From Purshia tridentata (Eukaryota > Streptophyta > Magnoliopsida > Rosales > Rosaceae), in assembly GCA_003254885.1 (NCBI GenBank), contig QANT01006496.1:185816-249815 (forward strand): DNA of 64,000 bases, in the 5' to 3' direction. The position numbers were made by a program, and so were the translations under genes. The notes beneath the pieces are model-generated. The model had not been told where the DNA came from. It was given only the letters and a program-made list of their open reading frames with translations, and ran no database searches. Positions 23,846 to 37,669 of the stretch are shown here, piece by piece. The stretch's first letter is position 1; every line of letters starts with the position of its first letter.

Positions 23846-25854
23846 TTACAAAAGAGGGGTCTGTTGGGTGGAAGATGCCAAGCTGTGGACTTCATTTTTC
23901 ATAAAAGTGTTCTTTTCTTTGATTTGTCCCCACATCATAGCATAAAATCCAATCGCAATAATGACGGATCCAATCACACTGCCAACGACACATAAATTTC
24001 AACCATTATAACTTCTGCCTTCATTAGCTGAAATATAATTAACATATGCCCGAAAGGAATTAAGGAAATTCAAGAATTATAAATCAACTCGATTGCCTCG
24101 AGTGAATTAGTTGTTTCATGCATATGTGCACATGTATATCACTGTCTCTCTTGATTGATCATGCAATTAATGCATATATATATATATATATATATATATT
24201 GTATGGGAATATCTTGAGTGTGAATCTAATGAAGTAGATATAACTAAAACCTGCCAAGGTGAAGTGTCTCCCCTAGGAAGATGACCACCATGGCTGCTGC
24301 AATGGCAACTCCCAAGGGCCTGAACATGGCTACAAAGATGGGTCCCTTCTGGTGCAAGGACCAAGTATGAACACCAATACGAAAGACACTCCCAAATATA
24401 GCCTAGGACAATATAAGTCAGTACATATCAATCTATAGTCAGTACGAACAAAATTTCATCAAAAAAATCCATATGCAGGGTAACATCAAAGATACTGAAA
24501 CAGCAACAAATTCCAAGATTTATAGTTCTTCTCACTGAGCACACTATGGCAACCATCTCAACGTCGGGCCTTAATACCCAAGTATTTGGATTCCTTTCCA
24601 CAATCAGAGAAAATATTGTGCATTGGATTGTCACAAAGAAGGTGTAGAAGAAGACTATGGTCACCTTTGATGGACAGTCCTTAACAATGGATGCCTGAAG
24701 AAATAGAATAAAATAAAATAACCATCAAGGTTATATTTTTTCTTTATGGAATTTTGCTAGTTTGCATGTGAAATTTCCTACTCTAACAATTAATGGTAAA
24801 TATGAGGATAACAAAGTAATATTATACAGATGATGGTTTAAAAAGAGGAAGAAATGGTGAACATGAGGATGTAAAAGCCCTGTTTTCTGGGTTCTATGAT
24901 ACCTGAACAATGTTCCATATTGCAGCCAAAAGGCAAGACATTGCAAGGATACGACCTCCAAAGACCCAATTTGGCTGCTGTGAGATGAGGTTCTGGTGAG
25001 GGAAGTTGGATGGTGATAAAGCCTTTAAGATTACTGAGCCCTTGTATAGAATTACTATGAATGCTCCAGATACTGATACTATAGTGCCCAACACTTTCGC
25101 TTGACTAGTTGATCTCCTTAAATCTAGCTCTTCCATCCTAGTTTAGAAAAATTACAAGGAAAAGAATGATATACATAACATGTATAGAAAAGAACTAAAA
25201 GAATGAAATTGCAATATACTTCAAGTGGTCATCATTCATGATTTGTCCAAGCCTAACATGTATACTTAATATGATTGATTATTTTCCTACCTGAAAATGA
25301 TTGCTAGTATGAACGTATGGATTGGTATGAGATTTCCCATAGCCGATGAAACTGTTGGTGAGCTATAGTTGATGCCATTATATGCCAATATCAAACTCGA
25401 ACTCCTGCAACAGCAATTTTCTCAGTTGTCACATGATGTTTAAGTAGCAAAAAAATGGCCCTATGATAGCATCGCCCAGATGAACATCAACTGTTAATGT
25501 TACCCAATAAGGCCAAGGATGAAGATTCCACAAAGGAGTAAAAAAGTAAGAGAAGCTGGCTTCTTTCTGCAGAGTAAAGAGTAATTTCAATATTATTACA
25601 TCAACTATCACTACATCTACAGCATTAATTAATTGCACACAGGATATAAAAGGCGGTGAGAAAATGGCTTACTGTAAAATGAAACAAGGAATTAGGAGAA
25701 AGAGGGTGGCAAGGGCGTTACAGTAAACAACAAAAACATTACTGCTCATTCCCCTTGACATCGCTGCTTTGCTTATAGTTGATATGCCCACATCTGTGAA
25801 CTCCACCATCACCACGGCTGCAAAAGGTAACACACCCCAAGGACAAGGCACCAT
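23846..25854 (-). CDS. WAT1-related (UMAMIT/EamA) transporter F, intact, 345 aa
   Basis: Exons in transcription order: 25854-25673, 25566-25504, 25404-25291, 25137-24903, 24694-24536, 24402-24251, 23978-23846; total 346 codons. I chose the ATG at 25854 ([23 protein letters not shown]), which aligns with the other starts. An in-frame ATG at 25905 would add 17 polar residues and lies in a GA-rich leader-like stretch. Motifs include [25 protein letters not shown] and [19 protein letters not shown]. The short C tail ends QQTPLL. An (AT)n tract sits in intron 6 near 24174-24199. It is closest to gene E. Confidence 0.92.
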
Positions 25855-26533
25855 ATCCACTTCTCCCTCTCTCTGTGTCTCTCTCTGAGAGGAAAATGAA
25901 GGCATCAATCAGTAACTAGTACTGAAAATCTTGTCAATATCGTATGTTGATATGAATGTAATTTACTAATGTAGTGTTGTCTGGATTAGTTTAAGATGTG
26001 CGCCAAGTACAACAAGAAACCTACAAAAGCCCTCAGAATAGCAATTTGTGATAGAAATTCCGAGTTCATTTACATATTGAATGACATTGTCAAGGGAAGG
26101 GTCCCCATACATTTAAGAGAATAATAAAAAATTCAACACCATTATACTATTCCATACGTTGCTTTCTTTATCCAGACTTGAGTGCCAAAACTAAGTTAAC
26201 AATACAATACAATGCAAATATAAATTATATTTGAGGGCGACCTCGATTTGGAGATCATCACTCTCTCTTGGCACCCTCTTCCAAAGTTCCAATCTACTAC
26301 ACTCTATTTCTGGACCGATTATCAATTTAGCTGATTTTTGGACAAATTTTATTTCCTTCCGTATGTGAAGATATTTCGTCCAATTTTTCCTATAGGTCGA
26401 TTTTTGGGCCAATTGTTTTCCTTAGGCCCAAAGGATGGTTTAATAGTTGGCCTAATTGGGCTCAAAGAATTTGGAACGAGTTTTCACAAATAACATGTAC
26501 AGACAAAATTATACATATAAATTTATGCAAGCC
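25855..26533. other. spacer between WAT1 gene F and UVH3
   Basis: It holds the upstream region of F and the 3' UTR of the UVH3 gene. No gene is supported. Confidence 0.6.
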
Positions 26534-29500
26534 TCAGCTCTTCCTCCTTTTTCTCCTTAGGAAAGGCATCGCACTTAGAGCTGCAACGGATGACTGGCCA
26601 GAATTATCTACAGTATTCTCCTGCAGTGACGCACTCAACTTAGAATGATCATCACTATTCGTAGCCATCTGATGACTTATACTCTGTTCAGTATCATAAA
26701 CATCAGCCCTCCCACTGCCTTGGAATCCAACTGATGGTCTTTTAGTGCCAACGTTGGATTGAAGTGAAATATGACCAGCATCAGCTTCATCCACGATGCC
26801 AGAAAAATCAGAGAGGCCAGCGTTTTTTGAGGCAGTAGCTGTAGCTTGGACACGGTTTCCATCTTGGTCATTACTAGTCTCAGCTTCATCTCTGCAAAAC
26901 CCCCCTCCCATCTTAATGTAGTCTTCAGAAGCCTCAGCCTCAAATGAAGGATCAAAATGTTGCCTTGAACTTAGTTCACCAGTTTCACCTTCATAAGGGC
27001 GGAACCCACCTCCTTTTTCAAGGTAATCTTTACACAGCCCCTCCATGGGAGACGAATTCCCTCCCTTCTGCTCTTTCTTTTCTCTGAGACAAGAAGCATC
27101 TTCTTCGCATATACCTTCAGCCAAAGATATAACTTGTTCCCCTGCCCCTTCATGGGAGCATTTTTTATCACTGGGATCTATTGGCTCTTCCACATCATCC
27201 GTTTCCAAGTCATTGACTTTATAATTTACAGGCTTCCGCAAACGCCCAGACTGAAAATATGAATACCAAAAGAAAAAAAGATTGTTAAACTTCAAGAAAG
27301 AAGAAATGTGCAGCAACAAACTGAGAAACTTACCCTGCGCACTTCTGACCCTTCTAATGTCTCCACATGAACCTCCATTACATCATCATCGTCATCACCA
27401 TTACTAGAGCTGGTTTCCAATACTTCAGGACTGGGACTTTCTTTTCCCTTTCCTCTTCCCAATGCCCTATTCCTACCTCTTCCTCTGCCTCTTCCTTTTG
27501 GATGCGATCTTCTATTGGTTGTGCATCCACCTTCAGGTTGCTCAGACAAAACAGGCTCTCCAGTGGTCCTCATTTTCCTTGACTGCTTAAGAGTTGATGT
27601 CCCCTTAAAATTGCTCTGATTTCTAAGACCACTTTTCTCTGTTCCCTCTGACAGTTTCTCCAATTTGTCATCCCCAGCTTCATCAGTACTTTCACTTCTC
27701 TTATTTCTACTTCTAGGTACTTTTTGTGCAGCGTCATCCATCAATTCTGAAGATTGATTTCCAGTGATACCTTTAACGGCTTTCTTGATTCTCTTGCTAC
27801 GAATTTTTGCAAATCTTTCATTAAACGTGTAAAAAGCTTCCATCCGCAGTTGTGTCTAGTTCAAACAGATAACAATGATGTCATCATCTTTTTTCACAAT
27901 AAAAAATTCAAAAATAAGATTAGGACAAGGGAGTGACGTAGCCACAAAATAAGTTTGCTAAAATACGATGGTGGAGATGCATGCAATCATGTTGTCTGTG
28001 TGCACAAGTGTATTCCACAAATGTGAGAGAGAGAGAGAGAGAGAGAGAGCAACCCACCTCACGTTTGTTGTACTCCTTCAGAACAGGTATTAGCAATTCA
28101 TCTGCCTTCTGGCTACCCCAACCAAACTTTTCCCAGCATAATCTACATTACAAACAGAGGTGATCAGAAAAATATGAATTCCCATGTATCTATGAAATAA
28201 AAAGGAAACACCATATCATTACAGATACACAACTTTCATTGCGTGCAGCGAATGAGTAAAGTCTACCCTCAAGAGTATTAGGTGAGAACTCACTTGCGAA
28301 GAACAAAGTGATCTGGCTTTCCCCATGTGAAGGGCTCAGTTGATTTGTCCAATTGTGGACAAGTATAAGCAGAACTAACTGCTTCACTTGGAAAAGAGGG
28401 GGGAATATGCCAGTTTTTGCTCACTTTTCTCTGCACAAAACAAAATATGAGCGTTCCAAGATGGGGAATATCATTCTTTTACAATTTAAACATTCACAGA
28501 AAAATTCTAAAGCGGAAACGTGGTAATCTTATTACATGCGTATCCATGAAAGTTTGCTTTAGGTCTTGAATAAGATCAGTTGACTGCTTGTGCTCTTGGC
28601 CTTCACAACTGTTTTGCTCAAATCCAGGGACTTCCTCCGTATCGCTCTTTGTATTGATATCATTATCCCCAAATTTCGACCCCCTTTTCCTTGCACTTGA
28701 TCCAGTTTCTGCATCAAACTTCTCTAGGATGGTAGGATCTGGTGATTCAATCCATTCCCGGAATTTATGGAGGCCATCCTCATCAGGAAATGCATTTAGA
28801 ACCTCAATAGCATTGACAATGCCAATCCCACTACAAAAGACAAACCAATAGATTCTGAAATCATTAAACAAATTGAGCACCCTACTCCTATAATTGTGAA
28901 CAGCAATAAGAAATTGTATAAAAACTCCCAAATAAGTTGGTTCACAATTCACAATATGAATTTGTAGTTATTGCCCAAATTTATTTTCGAAAAACTAAAA
29001 CCGTAAGGCTGCAGCACCACTGCCAACATTTCTAAGGACTAAACAAATTCTGCAACGGTTTACCTAACCCCTTCAGTATAATCACTTCCAAGAAGAAGTG
29101 CCATACGAATTAACTTCTCTCTGGTTAGGCCAAGCTCATTCTCAATGTCCTGAGAAAAGAAACATGTATGAGCATACAGACATAGACAGTATACACTGAA
29201 TCACTTAATTCATACAATTTTTAAAAAAAATTAAAGGTTTAAAATTTAGGAAAATATATGAAGCGATCCCAGTAACAAAATTCAGGTTTCAGTCCAACTG
29301 AGTTTATGAAATGGGAAAAAAAGGAAAGCTGTTATGTGGCTGAATAGATCCAGACCTTCATGAAATATGTCTCAACATATTTTCGATCATCAAATATATT
29401 TTTGAAAACACTTCGTCCCCCAAACAGGAAAACATCAGAGTCATCAGTCACAACACCATCAACAAGGTTTGCAAGTTCCATATATGCACATTGAGCTTCT

Positions 29501-32500
29501 GCTTCCATCGGTGCAATAATGTACGGTATACCAAACATTTGCAGTAGCTCCTACAAAAAGTAACACATCAAAATGTTAAGTAATTTTGTCGTTTCCAAGT
29601 ACTAAAGTAGTCTGCTGATGGAAAAGCCATACAGGTAATGACAACATTTGAGCACACACCTGACATTCAGTGAACATCTCACTGCTGACAGATTCTACAT
29701 TACGTTCAAGCCTTCTCCGCTCATCTCCCAGATTCGTGCATTCTTGGCCTAAAATTAGCATTTCCTCCTCCAAATTAGCCACCGTGACTTCTATAGGTGC
29801 ATAGTCATCATCCTTAATTGAAGATTTGTCCCAATTGTGCTCACTTTCTTGAAAGCAATTGTCATCACTCTTTTCTGTAACCCATTTATTATCAGCATCA
29901 ATGGCATTTGTTAGCTTTTTTGTCAATGGCTCTGCTACAGCACCAGGGTTAGCCATCTCAACTGAATGACATAATGATTTGGCTTCGACATCAATCTTCT
30001 GATCATCAATGAATTCAGTAGCATCGCCATACAAGGCATCAGAAGTATGAGCATTTTTTTTTTCACACATATTGTGAAAGGTAGATAAACCAACACCCTT
30101 ATTAGAAGTACCCAGGACTTGTTCTGCAAACACATGGGCCTCCTCCTTTGTTCCTGACGGAGTAACAGATACTGCATCTGCACATTGCATTTCTCCACAG
30201 AAATTTTCCCTTTCAATTGCATCTTGCATTTCTTGTGTTGGAGGAGAATCCAAGTATTTTGCACTGTTCGGCTTTTCAACTCCATCAACAATATCAGAAG
30301 ATGATTCATTGTGTTGATTAACAATTTTCCCCAAAAGAACTGGCTCAACTATCCTATTTTCTCTATCAATAAACCCAGCACTTTTATGAACCTCTCTAGA
30401 ACATTTCAACTTTCCATCATCAAATGATGAATTATTACACTTCTCATCACCTATATCCTCAAGACTTCTTCTTATTGCCTCCTGCAAATCAGCCTCTTCT
30501 TCAAAATGACCTTTAGAAATTGTTTTTCCTGATTCACTGGGGCAAGATGAGGAATTTTCAGTAATTCTGCAAACTCCTTCCTCCCATTCCACTTCACTGT
30601 CATCACTAATGTTACCTTCCATACAAGGGACCTTAATTTGTGCTTCAACATCATTAGGAACACTACTACCTTTTAATTCAACAATTCCTTCCTCCCAGTC
30701 GCAGTCTGAATCAGAACAAGAAGATAGTTTTCTTATAGTTTTATCAGCAGAAGTAGTTATAGGTTTTCCTGCAACTAAACAAGCAAAAAGATCGTCATCG
30801 CCATCAAAAGACTTGCTCTCACCATCATCTTCAATGGATATCTCTATAGGAGTGTCAAGTCTTAACATAGACAGATTATTTCCCTTATGCAAGTTATTAT
30901 CACCAAGTGAGGATTCCACAACCTTGTTTTGACCAGGATTACTTCTCAACACATCAGTGTTAACAGAATCACCATTATCATCAAGTGATGTGTCTATGAC
31001 TGTTTTATTACTAGGGGAACTTCTCAAAATGCCAATATTATTTTCATTGACCAAATCCCCAACATTGGTTATCTTGTTTGCATTTTTTTTCTCCTGGTCA
31101 ATCTCTTTCATCATATCCAAGTTCCTTTGTAAATCACGGGTCATACGGATCCCCATGGCTCTCACTCTACTGACTCGAACATGGCCCCTCTCATCCAAAT
31201 ATGTCTCAATGTTGTCATCAAAACCCCTTTCATCTGGCGTAGATCCAGTCACATTATTGGTAGATGGAACACTATTCCTGAAATTTGAAGGATGCTCTTT
31301 TGATGCTTGTTGCTTATCTCCATTTCTAACAGCTCTCGCAGCTGAAAGTACTCTTGATACATTTAAGCATCAAACCTCACAAAGTCAATACTCAGAATAA
31401 TAGATCATGAAAGGATAACAGAGGAAAAAGTCTATCAAAAAGACAACCAATCCAACAGAATTTTCAACTGAGCTAAGTCTTCTTGTCATGAAAGAGGAAA
31501 ATTATATTACTCACTGTTTATCACCAGTAAATGAAGATGAGAAGATAAATTCTCTGTGGGCTTCAGAGGCTATCCGTGAAGTCTGGACACCACTAACCCC
31601 CCTACCAGCAGCAGCTTTCTGCACTTGATCTATCTCGCGTCGGAAAGCAACAGTTTTAAGATAAGATTGAATTTGCAGTTCAGAGAACTTTTCAGGGTCC
31701 TAAATGTGCATGAGAAGAACCAATAAGAAAGCATCCACAAAGTTCAAAGGTATAACCTTAATTAAGTATAGCACTGTACCATATGATTAATACGAGTTCA
31801 AAATCAAAGCCTATGTACCATATGATTATTAATGCAAATAGACCCCCAAATCATAGATAAAAATCATCCATGCCAAAAGCTTCACAAAACTTGCAAATTT
31901 GTTTATTCTTTTCCTAAATCAGTCACTTCCACTGCTTTTCACCCAATGAATCATGCTAAATTGTTAATGTCAAAAAATAAAATACTGACCAGAGCAGTAA
32001 GAACACCTTCCTTCTTCCTTTAATATATCCAAAGTCCTAAAGCCTGGTCAACCATGAAAGTTTCACATGATTCACACTATTAGTTATGTTCTTTCTAATT
32101 GATTGCAAAGGCCACACACTTGTCATTGTTCTTTGAGTAGGTTCAAGGATGACTCATAGAGCACTGTCCACTGTGCCACTAGAGTACTTTATTCTCAATA
32201 TTTCCAAACATTCATGCTACCAATTCCGGTACCAATTAGGCAAGATTCTTTTCTCATCAAAACACCTAAGTGATTATTGCTAATAGAAAGCACTGATTAG
32301 TTCGTCCAACAAGTCACACCATGTTTGCAATCTGGCACATAATTCACAGTAATATGCATCATAATTAGATACAAAGGCTTTCATAGGAACCAACCTTTTT
32401 GACTCTTTGATACTTCTGTCTGTTTTCTGCCATCAACCTCTCTCTGATCTAAGGGGAAAAATTATCAATAACTCACATCAGAATAAAATAATGTGAAAAT

Positions 32501-34930
32501 TGAAAGCTAATAACCATACCTAATAAGAACCCATAACCAAAGTATATTAAATCTTACTTGAACAAGAAGATCGAGTTGCATCGATGGGGGCAACGCAGCT
32601 AATACAGCTGGATCAACTTCACCATGCATGGCTGGCTGCAAGATAGTTTATAACATTATATCCAACCGTGCATTAATTAAACATAGCAAGGTGTTACTAG
32701 CAAAGGATGTGATGTCTATAAGCATACCAGTATCATCTCTTCATCATCATCATCATCATCATCATCGTCTTGATCTTCCTCCACATCCTCCTCAACATGA
32801 ATAGAAGCAGTTGATGTTGATGCGTTATTAGTTACATTAAAATCTTTCTCTACTGCAATAGATGCTGCAATCCTAAATTAAAAAAAAATCATATCATATC
32901 AATAAACTCGTAAAATCTCATACCTACAGAACTCCTTAATGTTATATAAAATTACATTTCATCTAGCTTTTCTTGATTGCAACTCCTTGAGACCGCATCA
33001 TATTTTTCTGAATTGATTCCCACCACCTCAGTTTGATCTGACATAATCTTCTTACCTTTAGCATCATTCTCCCACTTATTTCTCTGGTCACAAAACCTTT
33101 CATCAGTTCTCTCAGCTTCATTCTCTGATACCACAAACAAGATATATGGAACTTACCTGAAAAATAAGTCCACGTTGCATGGATGGAGGCAAAGCAGCTA
33201 ATACAGCTGGATCAACTTCGCCATGCATCTCCGGCTGCAACATAAATTACATGCAACAATCACATCACATTTCCACATAGGTCAAGAGACTCATTAAGCA
33301 CAAATGACTGAGGCATAAGATCTCAGAGAAATAAAGAGGAAGTCCTAAAATTCCAGATATGGGGTTACGCAAACTGCCCAAAAATTCTGTAGACCAACTA
33401 CATTCATGCTTACAGTGAGCTGGGAAAAGGCTGAAAAGCAAACAAATAAAGCATCCAGACCTTCCCTAGTTTTCTGTAATTTGCACTACAGAGATGGCAG
33501 CTCTAAGTTGCTCTCAAACTTCCAATTCATATAGCATAAATTCATAAGTCTGGTAGAACTTACTAATATCATCTCTTCATCATCTTCTTTGTCATCCTCC
33601 TCGCAAGGAAAAGCAGCAGCAAGTTTTGATGCATTCTTTGTTAAACCTCCTTCTTCCTCAGCCGCAATAGATGCTGCCAACCTAAAATTAACAGTCAAAA
33701 TAACTAACCAAACCACATTAATATACTAATAACTTCAACTGTGTTCTCAGCTTACATTTCATCCAGCTTTTCCAGGTTGCAACGCATCAAGGCCACATCA
33801 TTCTTCTCCAAATTTTTATTCCCCAAAATACCAGTTTGCTCTAGAAAACCTTCCTTACCCGTGGCATCATCCTTTTGTTTCTGCCTCTGGTTCCTAATAT
33901 CCTCAGCCAAGTCTTTCAGCTTCATCGCCTTAAGCTATTAAAAAGGATCAAATATAGATAAATTAACTGGAACTAAAACACGCATATTAGTTTCATGCAT
34001 CACATCACAGAAATGCATCCTATCCATTAAGTAAGATATACATATATGTGTAATTGTACATATACATGCATTAACTTGTAAACCAAATGGCAATCAGAAT
34101 CTACTTAAATTTCACATAATGAAATTCTAAAGTCAAACCAATAGGCAGCAAAGTTCACTCTACAACTCCGACCACCACGCAAACAAACCCTAATTCTAAA
34201 CCAAAATTTCACCACCACATTCTACATTTCTATAAAGCAATTAAAATAAATGAAAAACAATTGCAGACTACACTGACATGATAAAGTAATTCTAAACCAC
34301 CATGCTTGCAATTAAATTCCACATAACGAAATTCTGAGTCAAACCGATAGGCAGCAAAGTCCACTCTACAACTCCAACCACCATACTTGCATAGAAACCC
34401 TAATTGTAAACCAAATTTTTAACACATTCTACATTTCTACAAAGGAATTAAAAAATGAACACTATGGCAGAAAATACAGACATGATTGAGAAGCAATTTC
34501 TCAGCGGTCTTGCGGAGCTTGGCCTGGGCGTTCTCGCGCTGTCTCCGGCGAGCGATCACAGTCCGGCGTTTGAGGGCAGGGGTTGCACCGTCGAACACGA
34601 AGACGGGCTTCGTCCGCAGGTACAATAGCTTACAAATTCGGCGAAAGAAGCCGAGCAAATGCGCGTGGCGGACCATCTCTCCCTTCTCGTCCCGCATTGC
34701 CTTCATGAACTGAATCATCCATATGCTCGCATCTGCAATTGAAATTGGATGAAACAAATCATCAATTTGACTTTCTAAGAATGCGAGGTGTAGCGAAGAT
34801 GAAGATAATGTAAGGGTTTGGAGGATGAATGGGTGGGTGTACCGATTGCAAGCCTTTTTCCGGCTAGGGTTTCGACGGACACGCGGCGGCCGACGGGGGC
34901 CAGTAGTTCCCAGAGACCGTGGACTCCCAT
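26534..34930 (-). CDS. UVH3: XPG/RAD2-family DNA repair endonuclease UVH3 (ERCC5 homologue), 18 exons, 1,690 aa
   Basis: Exons: 34930-34843, 34732-34482, 33934-33756, 33681-33564, 33234-33157, 33122-32956, 32872-32728, 32635-32558, 32448-32395, 31699-31515, 31352-29660, 29550-29356, 29149-29064, 28830-28536, 28430-28294, 28142-28058, 27855-27334, 27250-26534; total 1,691 codons. The N-nuclease domain starts [12 protein letters not shown] (residues 1-113, with DASIWM and [13 protein letters not shown]). The I-nuclease domain follows a long acidic spacer: EAEAQCA near 1028-1034 and [11 protein letters not shown] near 1046-1056 supply metal-binding acids, and [16 protein letters not shown] near 1098 is the helix-two-turn-helix region. 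The tail is basic (RRKRRKS), nuclear-localisation-like. XPG cuts 3' of the lesion in nucleotide excision repair. Exons 3-5 and 6-8 are duplicates of each other (see findings). The exon 6 acceptor is the least certain junction. Arabidopsis UVH3 is about 1,480 aa from memory, so this one is long. Confidence 0.9.
28027..28049. repeat. (GA)n microsatellite in a UVH3 intron
   Basis: A pure GA run lies 9 bases inside the intron after exon 16 of UVH3 (donor at 28057). It is close to the donor but does not disrupt it. Confidence 0.85.
32558..33934 (-). repeat. tandem duplication of a three-exon module inside UVH3
   Basis: Module 1 is exons 3-5 (33934-33157 including introns, 375 coding nt). Module 2 is exons 6-8 (33122-32558, 390 coding nt). 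Both first exons end in EKLDEM, both middle exons start (L/I)AASIA and end DDEEMIL, and both last exons are 78 nt. The last exons share [17 protein letters not shown] and are identical at 21 of 26 residues. Each module starts and ends in phase 0. Confidence 0.9.
32739..32766. repeat. (ATC)n trinucleotide repeat coding a poly-Asp run in UVH3
   Basis: Within exon 7 of UVH3 the minus strand reads GAT repeats, giving nine consecutive Asp residues before EEMIL. The matching exon 4 has only short acidic clusters. Length variation here would be in frame. Confidence 0.9.
34106..34456. repeat. diverged ~150-bp duplication in UVH3 intron 2
   Basis: About 34106-34258 and 34312-34456 are similar direct copies. 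Both contain ataggcagcaaagt-cactctacaactcc and acattctacatttct, spaced about 206 bp apart. The second copy runs up to the exon 2 donor region. It is non-coding. Confidence 0.8.
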
Positions 34931-37669
34931 TTTGTTTATTGCTTGCTGAGGACGCTTCTGCTTGCAGTTTGGTCATCGCTGCCGGGAAAGTATTGTTTAT
35001 TTGGCTGCGTGAGTCGGTTGGAACAAAATCCCAGTAACGACGTCGTAAAATTATTAAATTAGAAAAAAAAAAAAAACTAACAAACAAACTAACTAAAATA
35101 TCTAGACGTCATCGTAAAACTAACAAAACTCCTATTTGGCAGGATGAGCCTGCGTATTGTGTTGCTTACTTGGAATAAAGTCTTGGATGGTACATGGAAC
35201 ATGTGATTGTGAAGGGCAATAATGCAGCATTGCCCTGTTAGGCACTAGGTATTTAGTTCCAACATACCCATTTCTGTCAGCTACACTTGTATACGCCAAA
35301 GTTCATAACAATGAATTCCTTGGTTTCATAAATTTTGGAACATTAGGTTTTTAGACATCTGACCTCCCAGCAGTTTGTTTACAAGGAGACAAAAAAGAAA
35401 GAATGTGTTCCTGACTTGTTCTTTTACCTTGCTGATATTTCTAGGGAAATATTGGAAAGCTGAGTGTTGTCTGTTATGAATCTGCCAGTGTAATTAGCAA
35501 ATTCAGCTTCTCTATGCCTGGATGTTATCAACCTATCATGGAGTCCAATGTCTGATAACTGATAACTATAAACTGCTTCCTTGTGTTTGAATTGTGATCA
35601 TATCCTCATACATCCATATGCACACCAATATCTTGGGTATATGGAATTTGCATCCTTCTTGTCCAATCAACTCATGATTAATAACAAGTTTGTTGCTGTC
35701 ATACTCTAAACATGATTGGAACATCAGTAAGAATCGTTTGTATTGTCTTAGAAACAAGCAGGCAAATTGATGACTTTGATATTTTATTGGGGCTCTGGGT
35801 GTGCAATTCACCAGGGCTAAAGCTTGCTGATGTGTTGTGAATTTATATATTATTCACCCAATAATGTGCAACAGACTTGCATATGCGCCTCATATCCAGC
35901 TAGTGCAAACATTGAACAACATTTTTGGATACATAAAAGATCTAAATTCGATGACATGAGATTCATTCCAATTACTTTGTCTAAGCTAGAATGAGAATCC
36001 TCAGATATCTTACCATGGTTTCTTGCACTGCAGATCTTCTGAGTGTCATTCAAATCTTTCGTAACCATTAAAGAGCATGCAACAGGTATGAACAGAACGT
36101 TAAAGGTTAGATCTGCTACTTCTTCTTGCAGCCCTATACTACTTTTTTTTCACTCTTGTCAAATCCCATTTATCTTGTTTTGGTGTAGATATTCATGAGA
36201 GGTTGGTTTGAGGAAATTTTTGTCATTGGTATGTTGTACTTAAACCCAGCATTACCCATGTTATCAATTATCATTTACTATTACAATCAATTCTAGCCGA
36301 AAATTGTTTCAAGGATGGACTGATGTCTTAACTTATTTTGATGCATGATTTGATAATTACCAACATTCTCTTTGAAAAGAGCAAAAGAGTCTCAGCTATG
36401 GACAGACTGCTTCAGATGATGAAATTTCTGGACGTGCAGATTCATATATGAATGATTTTTTTGCCTGTCTGCTTAAAACAGTTAATGAAATGGTTGTCCC
36501 TTCATTTATAATTAAAAATTCTTTGTATAGGTCCAATTTCTTGAACAATCCAGAATATGCTATTATTATGCAGGTAAATTGAATCATATTAAAATTTGAG
36601 TGATATTAAGTTAACATGAAATGTTCCAGTGACATAAAATTTCCTCTTTCATGTAGTAATTATTTTTTAAAGTTTAATTAGAATCTGCATAAATTTGTAT
36701 TTTCATGCAGCCAATTTAACAGGATTAGTCTCCAAATTACACTTTTTTCATGGCTCTAAGGCTTGTAGTTAACTTACCAAATTTCCATTTTGATCGCGTG
36801 AATTAAATTACTTACTGCCAATGATTTTTAAATTGTAAGTGGCATTTAGCAAGAGCAGTTGAAAAGTCAATTCCAAGGTGGAATGAGAGATTACATACAA
36901 CTATACAAGTTTGGCATCATCAGATTGTCTATTGAGACTCTGGCCGAATGAGATGGATGTGAACAAAAGGATCGATGTAGATATCGATATCAGCATCAGC
37001 CCACTTTTGTCTTATGTTTTGAGTTTTGTGGACTCCAATATTCCCTCAAACCAAAGTATATAGAGTCACTTGCTGATTGGCTGGCAATAATATAAAAATT
37101 AAGAAATATGACAGCTATGGAAGATTTGATTAATGTTTGCATATAAAAATTATAAATCCTCTTTTGGTTAAACAAGGGCAGTAGGACCATGAATGATTCT
37201 GCATTGTATTTTGTACAGTTGTATTACATGGCATTCTATATAATCTAGACCCTGTTGGATGGGTCAAAGCTTCATGACATCTTCTCAGGAATCTAATATA
37301 CAATACATCTCAGCCGTTCGATCAGAAATTAGGAGCATGATAAAGACTTGTCATAGCCAAAATCATTGTTAGCTGAAATCATTGTTAGCTGATTGTCACT
37401 GGAACCATGACCTCTTTCAAAAGGGCTTGACAGAACATTTCCAACCGTTATTATAGGCTGCCGGCGCCATATTTTCAAATATATATATAAGTTTTGAGCT
37501 AGCCAATGTCTTATTCTGCTACCTCTATAGGATCAAGATAAGCAATAAGAATCCAAATGCTCATTGTAGAGTCGGCCAATGGCACTATAACTACCTTTGA
37601 CAACCACATGAGCATTGAGATTTTCTTCTTCTTCCACATTGAAAATGAAGGCTTAGATATTCATTAAAA
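34931..37669. other. spacer between UVH3 and the receptor kinase
   Basis: This 2.7-kb stretch holds the UVH3 promoter side and the upstream region of the plus-strand kinase. Only short unconvincing open frames are seen. A TATA-like run (aaatatatatataag, about 37479-37493) lies some 180 bp before the kinase start. Confidence 0.6.

Noticed and set aside
34437-35087. 216-codon minus-strand open frame over UVH3 exons 1-2
   Set aside because: It reads exon 1 in the wrong frame and continues through intron 1. Only its second half ([12 protein letters not shown]...) is real UVH3 exon 2.
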